Assembly (NCBI GenBank): GCA_014867205.1
Contig: WGUO01000002.1
Span: forward strand, 62,001 to 126,000
Source of the DNA: Muribaculaceae bacterium
GTDB taxonomy: Bacteria > Bacteroidota > Bacteroidia > Bacteroidales > Muribaculaceae
Direction of reading: 5' to 3'
Length of the DNA: 64,000 nucleotides
Part shown: piece after piece, positions 9,112 through 16,645 of the stretch
Layout: every line of letters begins with the position of its first letter
How positions within the stretch are numbered: the stretch's first letter is position 1
The notes under the pieces: model-generated
What the model saw: only the letters and a program-made list of their open reading frames with translations
What the model was told of the DNA's origin: nothing
The model's database searches: none
Program-made: the position numbers and the translations under genes

Positions 9112-9143
9112 ATTGTTAAACCGATTATTTCTGATTATCTTTG
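9112..9143 (+). promoter_or_regulatory. Promoter of the glycogen operon
   Basis: ATTG (9112-9115), 20 nt, TATCTTTG (9136-9143). The -7 box is an exact match and the -33 box has one mismatch. Transcription from about 9150 gives a 130-nt leader and excludes the longer upstream start of the first gene. Confidence 0.65.
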
Positions 9144-9279
9144 TAATATCATTACAGAGGCACCTGTCTCTGCCCTGACTGGCAAGCCGGAATTAGACTT
9201 TTCTCACTCTCCCGACCAGAATCAATACCCGGGCGCCAATTTTCAGACAAATTTTATAAACCAACATATCTATGTTATC

Positions 9280-11247
9280 ATGAGTTATCTTAAATTCGAC
9301 AAGAACCTTATGATCAACCTGGAGCAGTCACTACCCAAGGAAATGCTCCGCACGAATATGTCGGGGGCCTACCATTGTACCACAATAGTCGGATGCAACA
9401 CGCGCAAGCAGCACGGGCTGCTTGTAATACCGATACCTGAGATGGACGACAAGGCGCACGTGCTTCTGTCGTCGCTCGACGAATCGGTCATCCAGCACGG
9501 AGCCTCCTTCAACCTCGGGCTGCATCAGTATGGCGACAATGTGTTCAGCCCCAACGGTCATAAGTATATTCGCGAGTTCACCTGCGAATCTGTACCCAAA
9601 CTTACATTCCGCGTCGGGGGTGTAGTGATGACCAAAGAGAAGGTCTTCATCTCGCATGAGAACAGAATCCTCATCAAGTATACGCTTCTCGACGCTCACT
9701 CGCCGACAACACTTCGTTTCCGTCCCTTCCTGGCATTCCGCAACGCCAACGACCTCGTGGTCGAGAACAGTCAGATCAACCGCGAGATCCGCCACGTGCC
9801 CGACGGCATAGCCACATGCCTCTACGAGGGATATCCCACGCTCTACATGCAGTTCAACAAGGAGGTGACATGGGTCGACGATCCCAACTGGTACAAGGGC
9901 ATCGAGTACTATAAGGACAAGGACCGCGGGATACCCTACAAGGAGGACCTCTGGGTTCCAGGCTATTTCGAGCTTCCGATCAGGAAGGGGGAGTCGATTA
10001 TCTTCTCGGCATCCACGTTCGAGGCCGACCCCACGACTTTCGAGGAGACATATACCGCCGAGATCAAGGGACGCACATGCCGCACAAGTTTCTTCAACTG
10101 CCTGAAGAATGCCGCCAAGCAGTTCTATCTCAAGAACGAGCACGGCATGTACATCATGGCCGGTTATCCATGGTATAACGTACGCGCGCGTGACGAGCTG
10201 ATCGCGCTTCCAGGCTGCACGCTGGCAATCGACCATGAGGAGGATTACCACACGATTCTCGCCTCGTTCTGCGGGGCGCTCCGCCGATACATCGAGACCG
10301 GTGAGAAAGACCGGGTCATCCAGGAGATCGACCTGCCCGACATTCCACTCTGGACCATCTGGGCCATACAGCAGTTCCGCCGCTATACGGACACAGGCAA
10401 ATGCGCCGATCGATATCTCGACACGGTGAGGTATCTGGTCGACTGTGTGCGGGACGGACGCATCCGCAACCTGCGGCTTCACGAGAACGGTCTCGTCAGC
10501 TCCGAGGGCACACACTCGCCGGTCACCTGGCTCTCCGCCTCGATCGGAGGGAAACCCATCATACCCCGCACCGGCTATATCCTTGAGTTCAACGCCCTGT
10601 GGTACAACGCGCTGATGTTCCTCGCAGCCCTGCTGCAGGAGGCCGGACCGCAGGGTGAGTATCTCGACGGCATCACGGCTCTGGCCGACCGATGCAAGGA
10701 GGCGTTTGTCAAGACATTCCTCAATGACTTCGGCTACCTGTACGACTACGTAAACGGCACATACACCGACCTCGAGGTTCGTCCTAACATGGCTATCGCC
10801 GTCGGACTGGAGTATTCTCCGCTCGACCGGCGTCAGCGCAAGAAAGTGCTCGACTTCTGCACCCGCGAGCTGCTTACGCCCAAGGGTCTCCGCTCGCTCA
10901 GCCCAAAGAGCCATAACTATCGCCCTGTGTATGTCGGCAATCCCACCGAACGCGAATACACCGTGCACCAGGGTCCGGCTCGGCCCTGGCTCTTCGGCTT
11001 CTATGCCGACGCCTATTTCAAGGTGTTCGGCATCAGCGGCCTCTCTTTTATCGAGCGTATGCTCATCGGTTACGAGGAGGAGATGTCTGAAGGCTGCATT
11101 GGCTCGCTCTCAGAACTCTATGACGCCAATCCCCCCTTTACCGGCAGGGGTGCGGTCAGCACCGCCAAAAACGTCGGCGAGATCCTCAACTCTATCCGAT
11201 CGGTAAACCGCATGAGCAAGCTCCTGTCTCAATCAGAATCCGTTTAA
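9280..11247 (+). CDS. Glycogen debranching enzyme (amylo-alpha-1,6-glucosidase, GH133)
   Basis: 655 residues from the ATG at 9280 (MSYLKFDKNLMINLEQSL). The frame is open from 9067, but that extra part is low-complexity and lies upstream of the promoter, so 9280 is preferred. The N-terminal half matches the GDE N-terminal beta domain (MSGAYHCTTIVGCNTRKQHG, about 27-46). The C-terminal half matches the (alpha/alpha)6 catalytic domain (AGYPWYNVRARDELIALPG, about 295-313; GYILEFNALWYNALMFL). The enzyme hydrolyses alpha-1,6 branch points of glycogen. There is no signal peptide, so it is cytosolic. It is the first gene of an operon with a GT4 synthase (17-bp gap) and a GH57 amylase. Confidence 0.92.
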   Translation: MSYLKFDKNLMINLEQSLPKEMLRTNMSGAYHCTTIVGCNTRKQHGLLVIPIPEMDDKAHVLLSSLDESVIQHGASFNLGLHQYGDNVFSPNGHKYIREFTCESVPKLTFRVGGVVMTKEKVFISHENRILIKYTLLDAHSPTTLRFRPFLAFRNANDLVVENSQINREIRHVPDGIATCLYEGYPTLYMQFNKEVTWVDDPNWYKGIEYYKDKDRGIPYKEDLWVPGYFELPIRKGESIIFSASTFEADPTTFEETYTAEIKGRTCRTSFFNCLKNAAKQFYLKNEHGMYIMAGYPWYNVRARDELIALPGCTLAIDHEEDYHTILASFCGALRRYIETGEKDRVIQEIDLPDIPLWTIWAIQQFRRYTDTGKCADRYLDTVRYLVDCVRDGRIRNLRLHENGLVSSEGTHSPVTWLSASIGGKPIIPRTGYILEFNALWYNALMFLAALLQEAGPQGEYLDGITALADRCKEAFVKTFLNDFGYLYDYVNGTYTDLEVRPNMAIAVGLEYSPLDRRQRKKVLDFCTRELLTPKGLRSLSPKSHNYRPVYVGNPTEREYTVHQGPARPWLFGFYADAYFKVFGISGLSFIERMLIGYEEEMSEGCIGSLSELYDANPPFTGRGAVSTAKNVGEILNSIRSVNRMSKLLSQSESV

Positions 11248-11264
11248 TTCCTGAAGGCATTATT

Positions 11265-12527
11265 ATGAAAGCATTAATGTTTGGCTGGGAGTTTCCCCCT
11301 CATATCTTAGGGGGTCTCGGAACTGCCAGCTATGGCCTTACCAAGGGCATGCACAATAACGGCGATATGGAGATCACCTTCGTCATTCCCAAGCCCTGGG
11401 GCGACGAGGAGAAAGGCTTCGCGAATATCGTCGGCGCCAACTGCACGCCCGTGGCCTGGCGCGACGTGAACTGGGATTATGTCAACGGCCGTATCGGCAA
11501 GGTGATGGACCCTCACCTCTACTTCAATCTCAGAGACCATATCTACGCCGATTTCAACTACCTGCGGCTCAACGATATGGGCTGCATAGAGTTCTCGGGC
11601 CGCTATCCCGACAACCTCATCGAGGAGATCAACAATTACTCGATTGTTGCCGGCGTCATCGCCCGCACCATACCCTGCGACGTGATCCACTCGCACGACT
11701 GGCTGACTTATCCGGCCGGCATCCACGCCAAGAACGTCACCGGCAAGCCTCTCGTGATCCATGTGCATGCCACTGACTTCGACCGCTCGCGCGGAAATGT
11801 CAACCCTACTGTTTTCGGCATAGAGAAGGATGGCATGAACAATGCCGACCACATCATCACCGTCTCCGACCTGACGCGCCGCACCGTCATCGACAAGTAC
11901 GGGATTGACCCGGCCAAGGTGACCACGGTACACAATGCCGTCATTCCACTCAGCGACGAACTGCTCAATCTGCCCCGCAACACGCGCAAGGACAAGGTCA
12001 TCACATTCCTGGGACGTATCACAATGCAGAAAGGGCCCGAATATTTCGTGGAGGCTGCCGCCAAGGTGCTCCACAAGGACAAGAACGTACGCTTTGTCAT
12101 GGCCGGAGGGGGCGACATGGAGCAGGCCATGATACGCCTCGCGGCCCGAAGGGGAATCTCCGACCGTTTCCATTTCACCGGATTCCTCAAGGGCAAGGAA
12201 GTTTACCAGATGTTCCGAGACTCGGATGTGTATGTCATGCCTTCTGTCTCCGAGCCTTTCGGCATATCGCCCCTCGAGGCAATGGAGATGGGTGTCCCCT
12301 CGATTATCTCGAAGCAGAGCGGCTGCGCCGAGATTCTCAACAATGTCATCAAGACCGACTACTGGGATATCGACGCAATGGCCGACGCCATGCATGCACT
12401 GGTCTCCTACCCCGCTCTACACAACGAACTGCGCGAGCGCGGCATCGAGGAGATCCACGGCATAACCTGGGAGAAGGCCGGCAAGAAAGTCATCGACATT
12501 TACAAGAAAGTAATTAATAAAGTTTAA
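11265..12527 (+). CDS. GT4 glycosyltransferase, glycogen-synthase-like
   Basis: 420 residues with a GT-B fold. The donor/acceptor loop FGWEFPPHILGGLGTASYG is at residues 6-24, HSHDWLTYPAGIH near 145, and the GT4 E-x7-E motif EPFGISPLE near 332-340, which binds the nucleotide-sugar. By its place between a debranching enzyme and a GH57 amylase it is expected to extend alpha-1,4-glucan in the cytosol; the donor (ADP- or UDP-glucose) cannot be read from sequence. The same gene trio occurs in other Bacteroidales. The gene is followed by the unusual heptad array at 12529-12610 rather than by the next gene directly. Confidence 0.9.
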   Translation: MKALMFGWEFPPHILGGLGTASYGLTKGMHNNGDMEITFVIPKPWGDEEKGFANIVGANCTPVAWRDVNWDYVNGRIGKVMDPHLYFNLRDHIYADFNYLRLNDMGCIEFSGRYPDNLIEEINNYSIVAGVIARTIPCDVIHSHDWLTYPAGIHAKNVTGKPLVIHVHATDFDRSRGNVNPTVFGIEKDGMNNADHIITVSDLTRRTVIDKYGIDPAKVTTVHNAVIPLSDELLNLPRNTRKDKVITFLGRITMQKGPEYFVEAAAKVLHKDKNVRFVMAGGGDMEQAMIRLAARRGISDRFHFTGFLKGKEVYQMFRDSDVYVMPSVSEPFGISPLEAMEMGVPSIISKQSGCAEILNNVIKTDYWDIDAMADAMHALVSYPALHNELRERGIEEIHGITWEKAGKKVIDIYKKVINKV

Positions 12528-12528
12528 T

Positions 12529-12610
12529 GTTTACGGTTTAAGGTTTAGAGTTTAGAGTTTAACGGCTTGAAACGTAAACATCCCTAAAACCTAAAGCCTA
12601 AAACCTAACA
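12529..12610. repeat. Inverted arrays of telomere-like heptads
   Basis: Five degenerate heptads of the form TTTAVGG (TTTACGG, TTTAAGG, TTTAGAG twice, TTTAACGG) are followed by a 9-nt spacer (about CTTGAAACG) and then by complementary units (TAAACAT, CCCTAAA, CCTAAAG, CCTAAAA, CCTAACA). The two arms can fold into a long imperfect hairpin in the mRNA between the synthase stop (12527) and the GH57 start (12622). It has no U-tract. Composition is quite unlike the flanking genes. Confidence 0.8.
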
Positions 12611-12621
12611 CCCACGAATAT

Positions 12622-14025
12622 ATGAAAAACGTCTGTTTCTATTTCAAGATACACCAGCCTTATCGCCTGAAGCGTTACCGCTTCTTCGATATCGGCAACG
12701 ACCACTACTATTACGATGATTTCGCAAATGACGAGATCATCACACGTCTGGCCGAGAATTCCTATCTCCCTATGTGCGATACGCTGCTCGACATGATCCG
12801 CGAGAACAATGGCGCCTTCAAGTGCTCCATCTCTGTCTCAGGCACTGCCCTCGAGCAACTCCAGCTCTATGTCCCCGAGGTCATAGACCGACTCAAGGCG
12901 CTCGCCGAAACAGGCTGCGTGGAGTTCCTCGCCGGCACTTTCGCCCATTCTCTCGCATCGCTCGAGGACCCCGAGGAGTTTATGCGAGAGGTCAAGATGG
13001 AGTCTGATCTCATCACCCGCACACTTGGCATCAAGCCAAAGACCTTCGCGAACACCGAGCTCATCTACGATGACGACATCGCCTCTATGATCTACGGCAT
13101 GGGCTTCAAGTCCTGCCTCACCGTGGGCGCCAAGCATGTGCTCGGCTGGAAGTCGCCTAACTATGTCTACTGCGCGGCCACAGCCCCCAAGCTCAGGCTG
13201 CTGCTCACCAACGACAAACTCAGCGATGACGTGGCCCGCAACTTCAACAACCCCGAATGGCCCGAGTATCCCCTCAATGCCGACAAATATATGGACTGGA
13301 TCGCCGCTCTCCCCGAGGAGGAGCAGGTCATCAACCTCTATTTCAGCATGGACACCTTCGGCTCGTTCCTGCCCGCCTCAACCGGCATCTTCCAGTTCAT
13401 GAAGGCACTTCCCCGCTTCGCTGCTGAGCGCAACATCGGCTTCGCCCTCCCCTCGGAGGTCACGGCCAAACTCAAGCCCGTCGGCGAGCTCTCGGTGCCC
13501 TACCCGATGTCAGACATCGACGAGGCGCGCGATGTCTCCGCATGGAAGGGTAACGACCTGCAGAACGAGGCCCTCGCCAAACTCTATTGCGTGGCCGAGC
13601 GCGTAAGCCTCTGCGATGACCGCAGACTCAAGCAGGACTGGGAATATCTCCAGAGCAGTGACCATTTCTACTACATGAGCACCAAGAACCTGGCTGACGG
13701 TGCATCGCATGCAGCCTTCAGTCCCTACGACTCTCCTTTCGCCGCATTCACCAACTATATGAATGTGCTGGCTGACTTCCTGGTGCGCGTCGAGGAGCAG
13801 TATCCAGAGAGCATCGACAACGAGGAACTCAACTCGCTGCTGCTTACCATCCGCAACCAGGCAGCAGAAATCAATTCACTCAACAAGGAGGTCACGACTC
13901 TCCGCGCCAATATCCTCAACGATGACACAGTGCCGGTTGTAGAGCCGGTTGTGGTGGTAGGCGCCCCCGAGACTCCGGCACCCAAGAAACGCGGACGCAA
14001 ACCAGCAGCCAAAAAGGATAAATGA
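12622..14025 (+). CDS. GH57 family alpha-amylase/glucanotransferase-like enzyme
   Basis: 467 residues. GH57 conserved regions appear in order: HQPYRLKR (11-18), GTFAHS (near 105), FANTEL with the probable nucleophile Glu146, MDTFGS with the probable acid Asp244, and YPMSDIDEARDVSAW (near 295). No signal peptide is present, so it acts inside the cell on alpha-glucan, in keeping with its operon partners. The last 45 residues are not part of the barrel: a short coiled coil (AAEINSLNKEVTTLRANI) leads to an acidic/Val-rich linker and a basic end KKRGRKPAAKKDK that resembles an AT-hook or RNA-binding tail. The stop overlaps the next ATG by 4 bp (ATGA). Confidence 0.9.
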   Translation: MKNVCFYFKIHQPYRLKRYRFFDIGNDHYYYDDFANDEIITRLAENSYLPMCDTLLDMIRENNGAFKCSISVSGTALEQLQLYVPEVIDRLKALAETGCVEFLAGTFAHSLASLEDPEEFMREVKMESDLITRTLGIKPKTFANTELIYDDDIASMIYGMGFKSCLTVGAKHVLGWKSPNYVYCAATAPKLRLLLTNDKLSDDVARNFNNPEWPEYPLNADKYMDWIAALPEEEQVINLYFSMDTFGSFLPASTGIFQFMKALPRFAAERNIGFALPSEVTAKLKPVGELSVPYPMSDIDEARDVSAWKGNDLQNEALAKLYCVAERVSLCDDRRLKQDWEYLQSSDHFYYMSTKNLADGASHAAFSPYDSPFAAFTNYMNVLADFLVRVEEQYPESIDNEELNSLLLTIRNQAAEINSLNKEVTTLRANILNDDTVPVVEPVVVVGAPETPAPKKRGRKPAAKKDK

Positions 14026-14300
14026 TGATACGACTAAACTGCTTCATTCAGGTCAGCCCCGACAAGCGCGACACGGTGCTTGAGGCTGCCCGCAGCCTTA
14101 CCGCCGCCTCCGTTGCGCAGGACGGCTGCATAGCCTATGATATATTCACGTCAGCCACAAGACCCGACGTGATGATGATATGCGAGACCTGGCGCGACCA
14201 GGCAGCCCTCGACGCCCACAGCGCATCTGATGAGTTTGTCAGATACGTCGGCATCATGCGCGACAACGCAGCCATGAAACTCAAATCGTTCGAGTTCTGA
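14022..14300 (+). CDS. ABM-domain monooxygenase (putative quinol monooxygenase)
   Basis: 92 residues starting MMIRLNCFIQV, overlapping the GH57 stop by 4 bp, so translation is probably coupled. The pattern fits the antibiotic biosynthesis monooxygenase/YgiN fold, a dimeric ferredoxin-like barrel: beta1 IRLNCFIQVSPDKRD, a helix with AARSLTAASV, GCIAYDIF, and ICETWRDQAALDAHSASDEF. Members act on quinols or other small aromatics without cofactors, and many have no proven substrate. Its link to glycogen metabolism is not obvious. It is the last gene before the terminator at 14393-14427. Confidence 0.85.
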   Translation: MMIRLNCFIQVSPDKRDTVLEAARSLTAASVAQDGCIAYDIFTSATRPDVMMICETWRDQAALDAHSASDEFVRYVGIMRDNAAMKLKSFEF

Positions 14301-14392
14301 TACCATGGCATACCTCCGGACATGGATTGAACCCATATGCCAATTCTTTCTTGCGAGATAATCCACTTATACCACCGGTATAAACAAAACTT
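14301..14392 (+). other. 3' UTR with two small hairpins
   Basis: TGGCAT-bulge-ATGG (14306-14325) pairs with CCAT-ATGCCA (14333-14342). A second perfect stem TTATACC/GGTATAA with a 3-nt loop is at 14367-14383. No gene is visible. These probably belong to the tail of the glycogen-operon transcript, ahead of the terminator. Confidence 0.5.
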
Positions 14393-14427
14393 CAGCGGGG
14401 CCGTGAATCTGATTCACGGCCCCGCTG
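14393..14427 (+). terminator. Strong hairpin ending the glycogen operon
   Basis: A perfect 17-bp stem CAGCGGGGCCGTGAATC / GATTCACGGCCCCGCTG with a 1-nt apex (really a smaller paired region plus loop), followed by TTTAAT. On the other strand it is followed by AAGTTTTGTTT, so it may work in both directions. Confidence 0.75.
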
Positions 14428-14434
14428 TTTAATG

Positions 14435-14517
14435 ATGATGAACCAAACGTGCCGGAACTTTCCCAGCGCGGTCGGCTCCGGCACGCCAACCATTAAGATA
14501 AAGGTTCGGTTCATCAT
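14435..14517. repeat. Nested inverted repeats forming a branched stem
   Basis: An outer 10-bp stem ATGATGAACC (14435-14444) / GGTTCATCAT (14508-14517) encloses a perfect 9-bp stem CGTGCCGGA (14448-14456) / TCCGGCACG (14477-14485) with a 20-nt loop, and a small AACC/GGTT stem (14488-14491 / 14503-14506). Together they make a three-way junction. It could be a structured RNA or the remains of a small mobile repeat. I cannot match it to a known RNA family. Confidence 0.55.
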
Positions 14518-14592
14518 TCGCCATCTTATGACGGCTATTCCTTTTGTAACCTGAATTCTTTTCGATTTTCCCGACAATAGGGATGCATCTTT

Positions 14593-14619
14593 AGAATCAT
14601 TCCTTATTAAGAATCATTC
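14593..14619. repeat. Short direct repeat in the non-coding stretch
   Basis: AGAATCATTC occurs at 14593-14602 and again at 14610-14619, a 17-bp period. It could be a regulator site. The surrounding 14520-14720 is A+T-rich and shows no convincing gene. Confidence 0.35.
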
Positions 14620-14727
14620 TATCCAACCGCTAAATTACAAAAATTTCGCATAACATGTTAATTTTTCAGTAAAAATTTTTGTCAATTCAGTAATTATCCG
14701 ATAAATAGGCAATAAGAGACACCAAGA

Positions 14728-14768
14728 CAAGAAAAAGGCCTCTGAATTCGCATGAACTCAAAGGCCTT
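14728..14768 (-). terminator. Hairpin with T-tract, minus strand
   Basis: Minus-strand AAGGCCTTTGA pairs with TCAGAGGCCTT (one G-U pair) and is followed by TTTCTTG, so five T in a row including the stem end. It does not belong to the nuo operon, which has its own terminator at 15038-15071, so something else may be transcribed into it. Confidence 0.6.
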
Positions 14769-14949
14769 ATTGAACTAATAGTAACGGCTTATAACCGTAT
14801 CAGGACACCACAGACTGTAAATGTCGAAAGTTGAATTCTTAAAACCAAATAATGAAACCAAAAAGCAAGTTGTGAACCTCAATCATCCTGATGCCTAAAC
14901 ATCATGACGACGTCTTGATTCAGCAAATTGAAATGATATTTAAAATTTC
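14728..14949 (-). ncRNA. Candidate small RNA
   Basis: On the minus strand TAACTTTG (14956-14963) matches the -7 promoter box, and 220 nt later an 11-bp hairpin followed by TTTTTC (14728-14768) looks like an intrinsic terminator. No convincing minus-strand reading frame lies between. No good -33 box is present. On the plus strand the same stretch holds a 25-codon frame at 14821-14898 (MSKVEFLKPNN...NHPDA), which could be a small protein instead. Either is tentative. Confidence 0.3.
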
Positions 14950-15037
14950 AATTGACAAAGTTAATCAAATTTTTCATATCAATTGAATTTATTTCAAATA
15001 TTTTTTAAATTTCATAACACGTCATTCCATTTCTCTC

Positions 15038-15071
15038 AAAAAAAATATCCGAGGCCTTATCAGGCCCCGGA
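15038..15071 (-). terminator. Intrinsic terminator of the nuo-atp cluster
   Basis: Minus-strand TCCGGGGCC (15063-15071) pairs with GGCCTCGGA (15048-15056) around TGATAA, then TATTTTTTTT. It lies about 75 bp after the nuoN stop. Confidence 0.9.
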
Positions 15072-15145
15072 TTCAGGTCGGGCTAAAACCCCAAGATGTC
15101 TAAATTGCGGGTTGTCTGCAATCCAATACCCCACAATTGATATAG

Positions 15146-16600
15146 TTACTGGAACAGCGGAAGGGCTGCGTCTACGCAGTACTGGTAGATGTACGGAACG
15201 AGACCGAATAAGACTATGCCTGCCACACAGATCCATAATGCGAGTCGCTGGCTGCTGTCGCTGCGGAATGACTCAACCTTTGCCTCGCCCGAATTGATCC
15301 AGATTGCCTTCACTACAAGCAGATAATAGTAGAGCGAGATAATAGTGTTGATCAGCGCGATGAGCACAAGCATATACAGCGCCATGCTGCCGGAGGCAGT
15401 CACAGATGTAAAGATAAGTATCTTGCTGAAGAATCCGGCGAACGGCGGGATTCCGGCCAGTGAGAACATTGCAAGTGTCATCGCAAACGACAGCCAGGGG
15501 TTAGTCTTGTGAAGTCCGTCATAGTCGTCCATACCAACCTTGCCGGTCTTGTTCTCGATAGCCGAGATGACTGAGAAAACCGCCAGGTTGCTGACTACAT
15601 ATACGAAGATGTAGAACATCATCGATCCGAGTCCGAGTGCTGACTCTGTCATCACACCGAGCATAATGTAACCGGCCTGCGAAACCGACGAGAAGGCCAT
15701 GAAACGCTTCATGTTCTTCTGACGGATTGCGAACAGGTTGCCGACAGTGATTGTAAGTATGATCACTGCATACATCATCCATTCCCAGAGACCGCTGTAG
15801 AGTGTGCCGAAAGCCTGCACGAAAATCACAAAGAACGCGAAAGCAGCCGCTCCTTTCGATATAACCGAGAGATATGCGGTTACTGCGGTCGGCGCTCCCT
15901 GATAAACGTCGGCAGTCCAGAGATGGAACGGCACAAGCGAGAGCTTGAATCCGATACCGCCGATCACAAATGCAAGCGCACAGATCAGCAGGCCCGGAGT
16001 ACTGCCGTCAGAGACTGCCGCGCGGATATCGTCGAAATAAAGCGAGCCGCCCGAGAACGCATACACAAACGAGAGACCGACGAGCAGAATAGCCGATGAG
16101 AACACCGCCGTGAGAATATACTTGATGGCGGCCTCATGGCTTTCGTAATGGCGCTTGTTGAAGGCAACCATAGCAGCCAGCGGCAGTGACGCGGACTCAA
16201 GCCCGATTATGAAGAGCAGGAAATGACGTGCGGATATCATCAGGTACATTCCGAAGAGTGTCACAAGCATCAGCTCATAGAACTCTCCCTTGCGGATGGC
16301 GGCCTCGTCGCTGTCGACCCACTTGGCCGACTGAAGCAGCACGATAAACACTCCGACGTTAAGTATAGCCTTCATTGCCTTGCAGGCGGTATCGTCGACA
16401 TACATGCCTCCGAACACCGTCTCTCCGCAACTCGGTATGATCCAGATTGCAACAGTGGCGAGGCCGAACAGGACAGTAGTGACAGGTGTCAGCAACTTCT
16501 TACCACCATCACCGGTGAACGTGTCCAGAAGGAACACGATTAAGAACAGTCCCAGAATTATGAGTTCGGGCAACATCGCCCCAAATTGTGAATAATCCAT
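15146..16600 (-). CDS. nuoN: NADH-quinone oxidoreductase subunit N
   Basis: 484 residues, about 14 membrane segments, one of the three antiporter-like subunits (N, M, L) that translocate ions in the membrane arm of complex I. Family marks: the proton-path Lys stretch GGIGFKLSLVPFHLWTADVYQGAP (about 215-238), MAFSSVSQAGYIMLG and PPFAGFFSK. Length is normal. It is the last gene of the cluster, 45 bp after nuoM, and the terminator follows. Confidence 0.97.
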   Translation of the reverse strand: MDYSQFGAMLPELIILGLFLIVFLLDTFTGDGGKKLLTPVTTVLFGLATVAIWIIPSCGETVFGGMYVDDTACKAMKAILNVGVFIVLLQSAKWVDSDEAAIRKGEFYELMLVTLFGMYLMISARHFLLFIIGLESASLPLAAMVAFNKRHYESHEAAIKYILTAVFSSAILLVGLSFVYAFSGGSLYFDDIRAAVSDGSTPGLLICALAFVIGGIGFKLSLVPFHLWTADVYQGAPTAVTAYLSVISKGAAAFAFFVIFVQAFGTLYSGLWEWMMYAVIILTITVGNLFAIRQKNMKRFMAFSSVSQAGYIMLGVMTESALGLGSMMFYIFVYVVSNLAVFSVISAIENKTGKVGMDDYDGLHKTNPWLSFAMTLAMFSLAGIPPFAGFFSKILIFTSVTASGSMALYMLVLIALINTIISLYYYLLVVKAIWINSGEAKVESFRSDSSQRLALWICVAGIVLFGLVPYIYQYCVDAALPLFQ

Positions 16601-16645
16601 TGTATTCAGTTGTTCTTGTTGTTTCTAATGAGTAGTTTGAAGTTG

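Noticed and set aside
9067..9279. 71-residue N-terminal extension on the debranching enzyme
   Set aside because: The promoter -7 box at 9136-9143 lies inside it, so the message would begin after that start, and the sequence is A+T-rich and unlike the family.
9331..10968. 545-residue open frame on the minus strand
   Set aside because: It lies wholly antisense to the glycogen debranching enzyme, has no family motif, and reflects the G+C-rich codon bias of the real gene. The same holds for the long antisense frames opposite DUF349 (175-1362), nuoCD (30077-31450), glpA (51084-52520) and glpC (53629-54981).
12529..12610. CRISPR-like or phage attachment repeat
   Set aside because: Units are only 7 nt, degenerate, without spacers, and in mirrored orientation, with no cas or integrase gene nearby.
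14320..14345. GGGTTCAATCC on the minus strand resembling a tRNA T-arm
   Set aside because: The flanking bases do not form a T-stem and no D-arm, anticodon arm or acceptor stem can be drawn. It is part of a simple hairpin.
14392..14577. 61-residue minus-strand frame
   Set aside because: It runs across the nested inverted repeats and the terminator stem, has no start context or family likeness, and is better explained by those structures.
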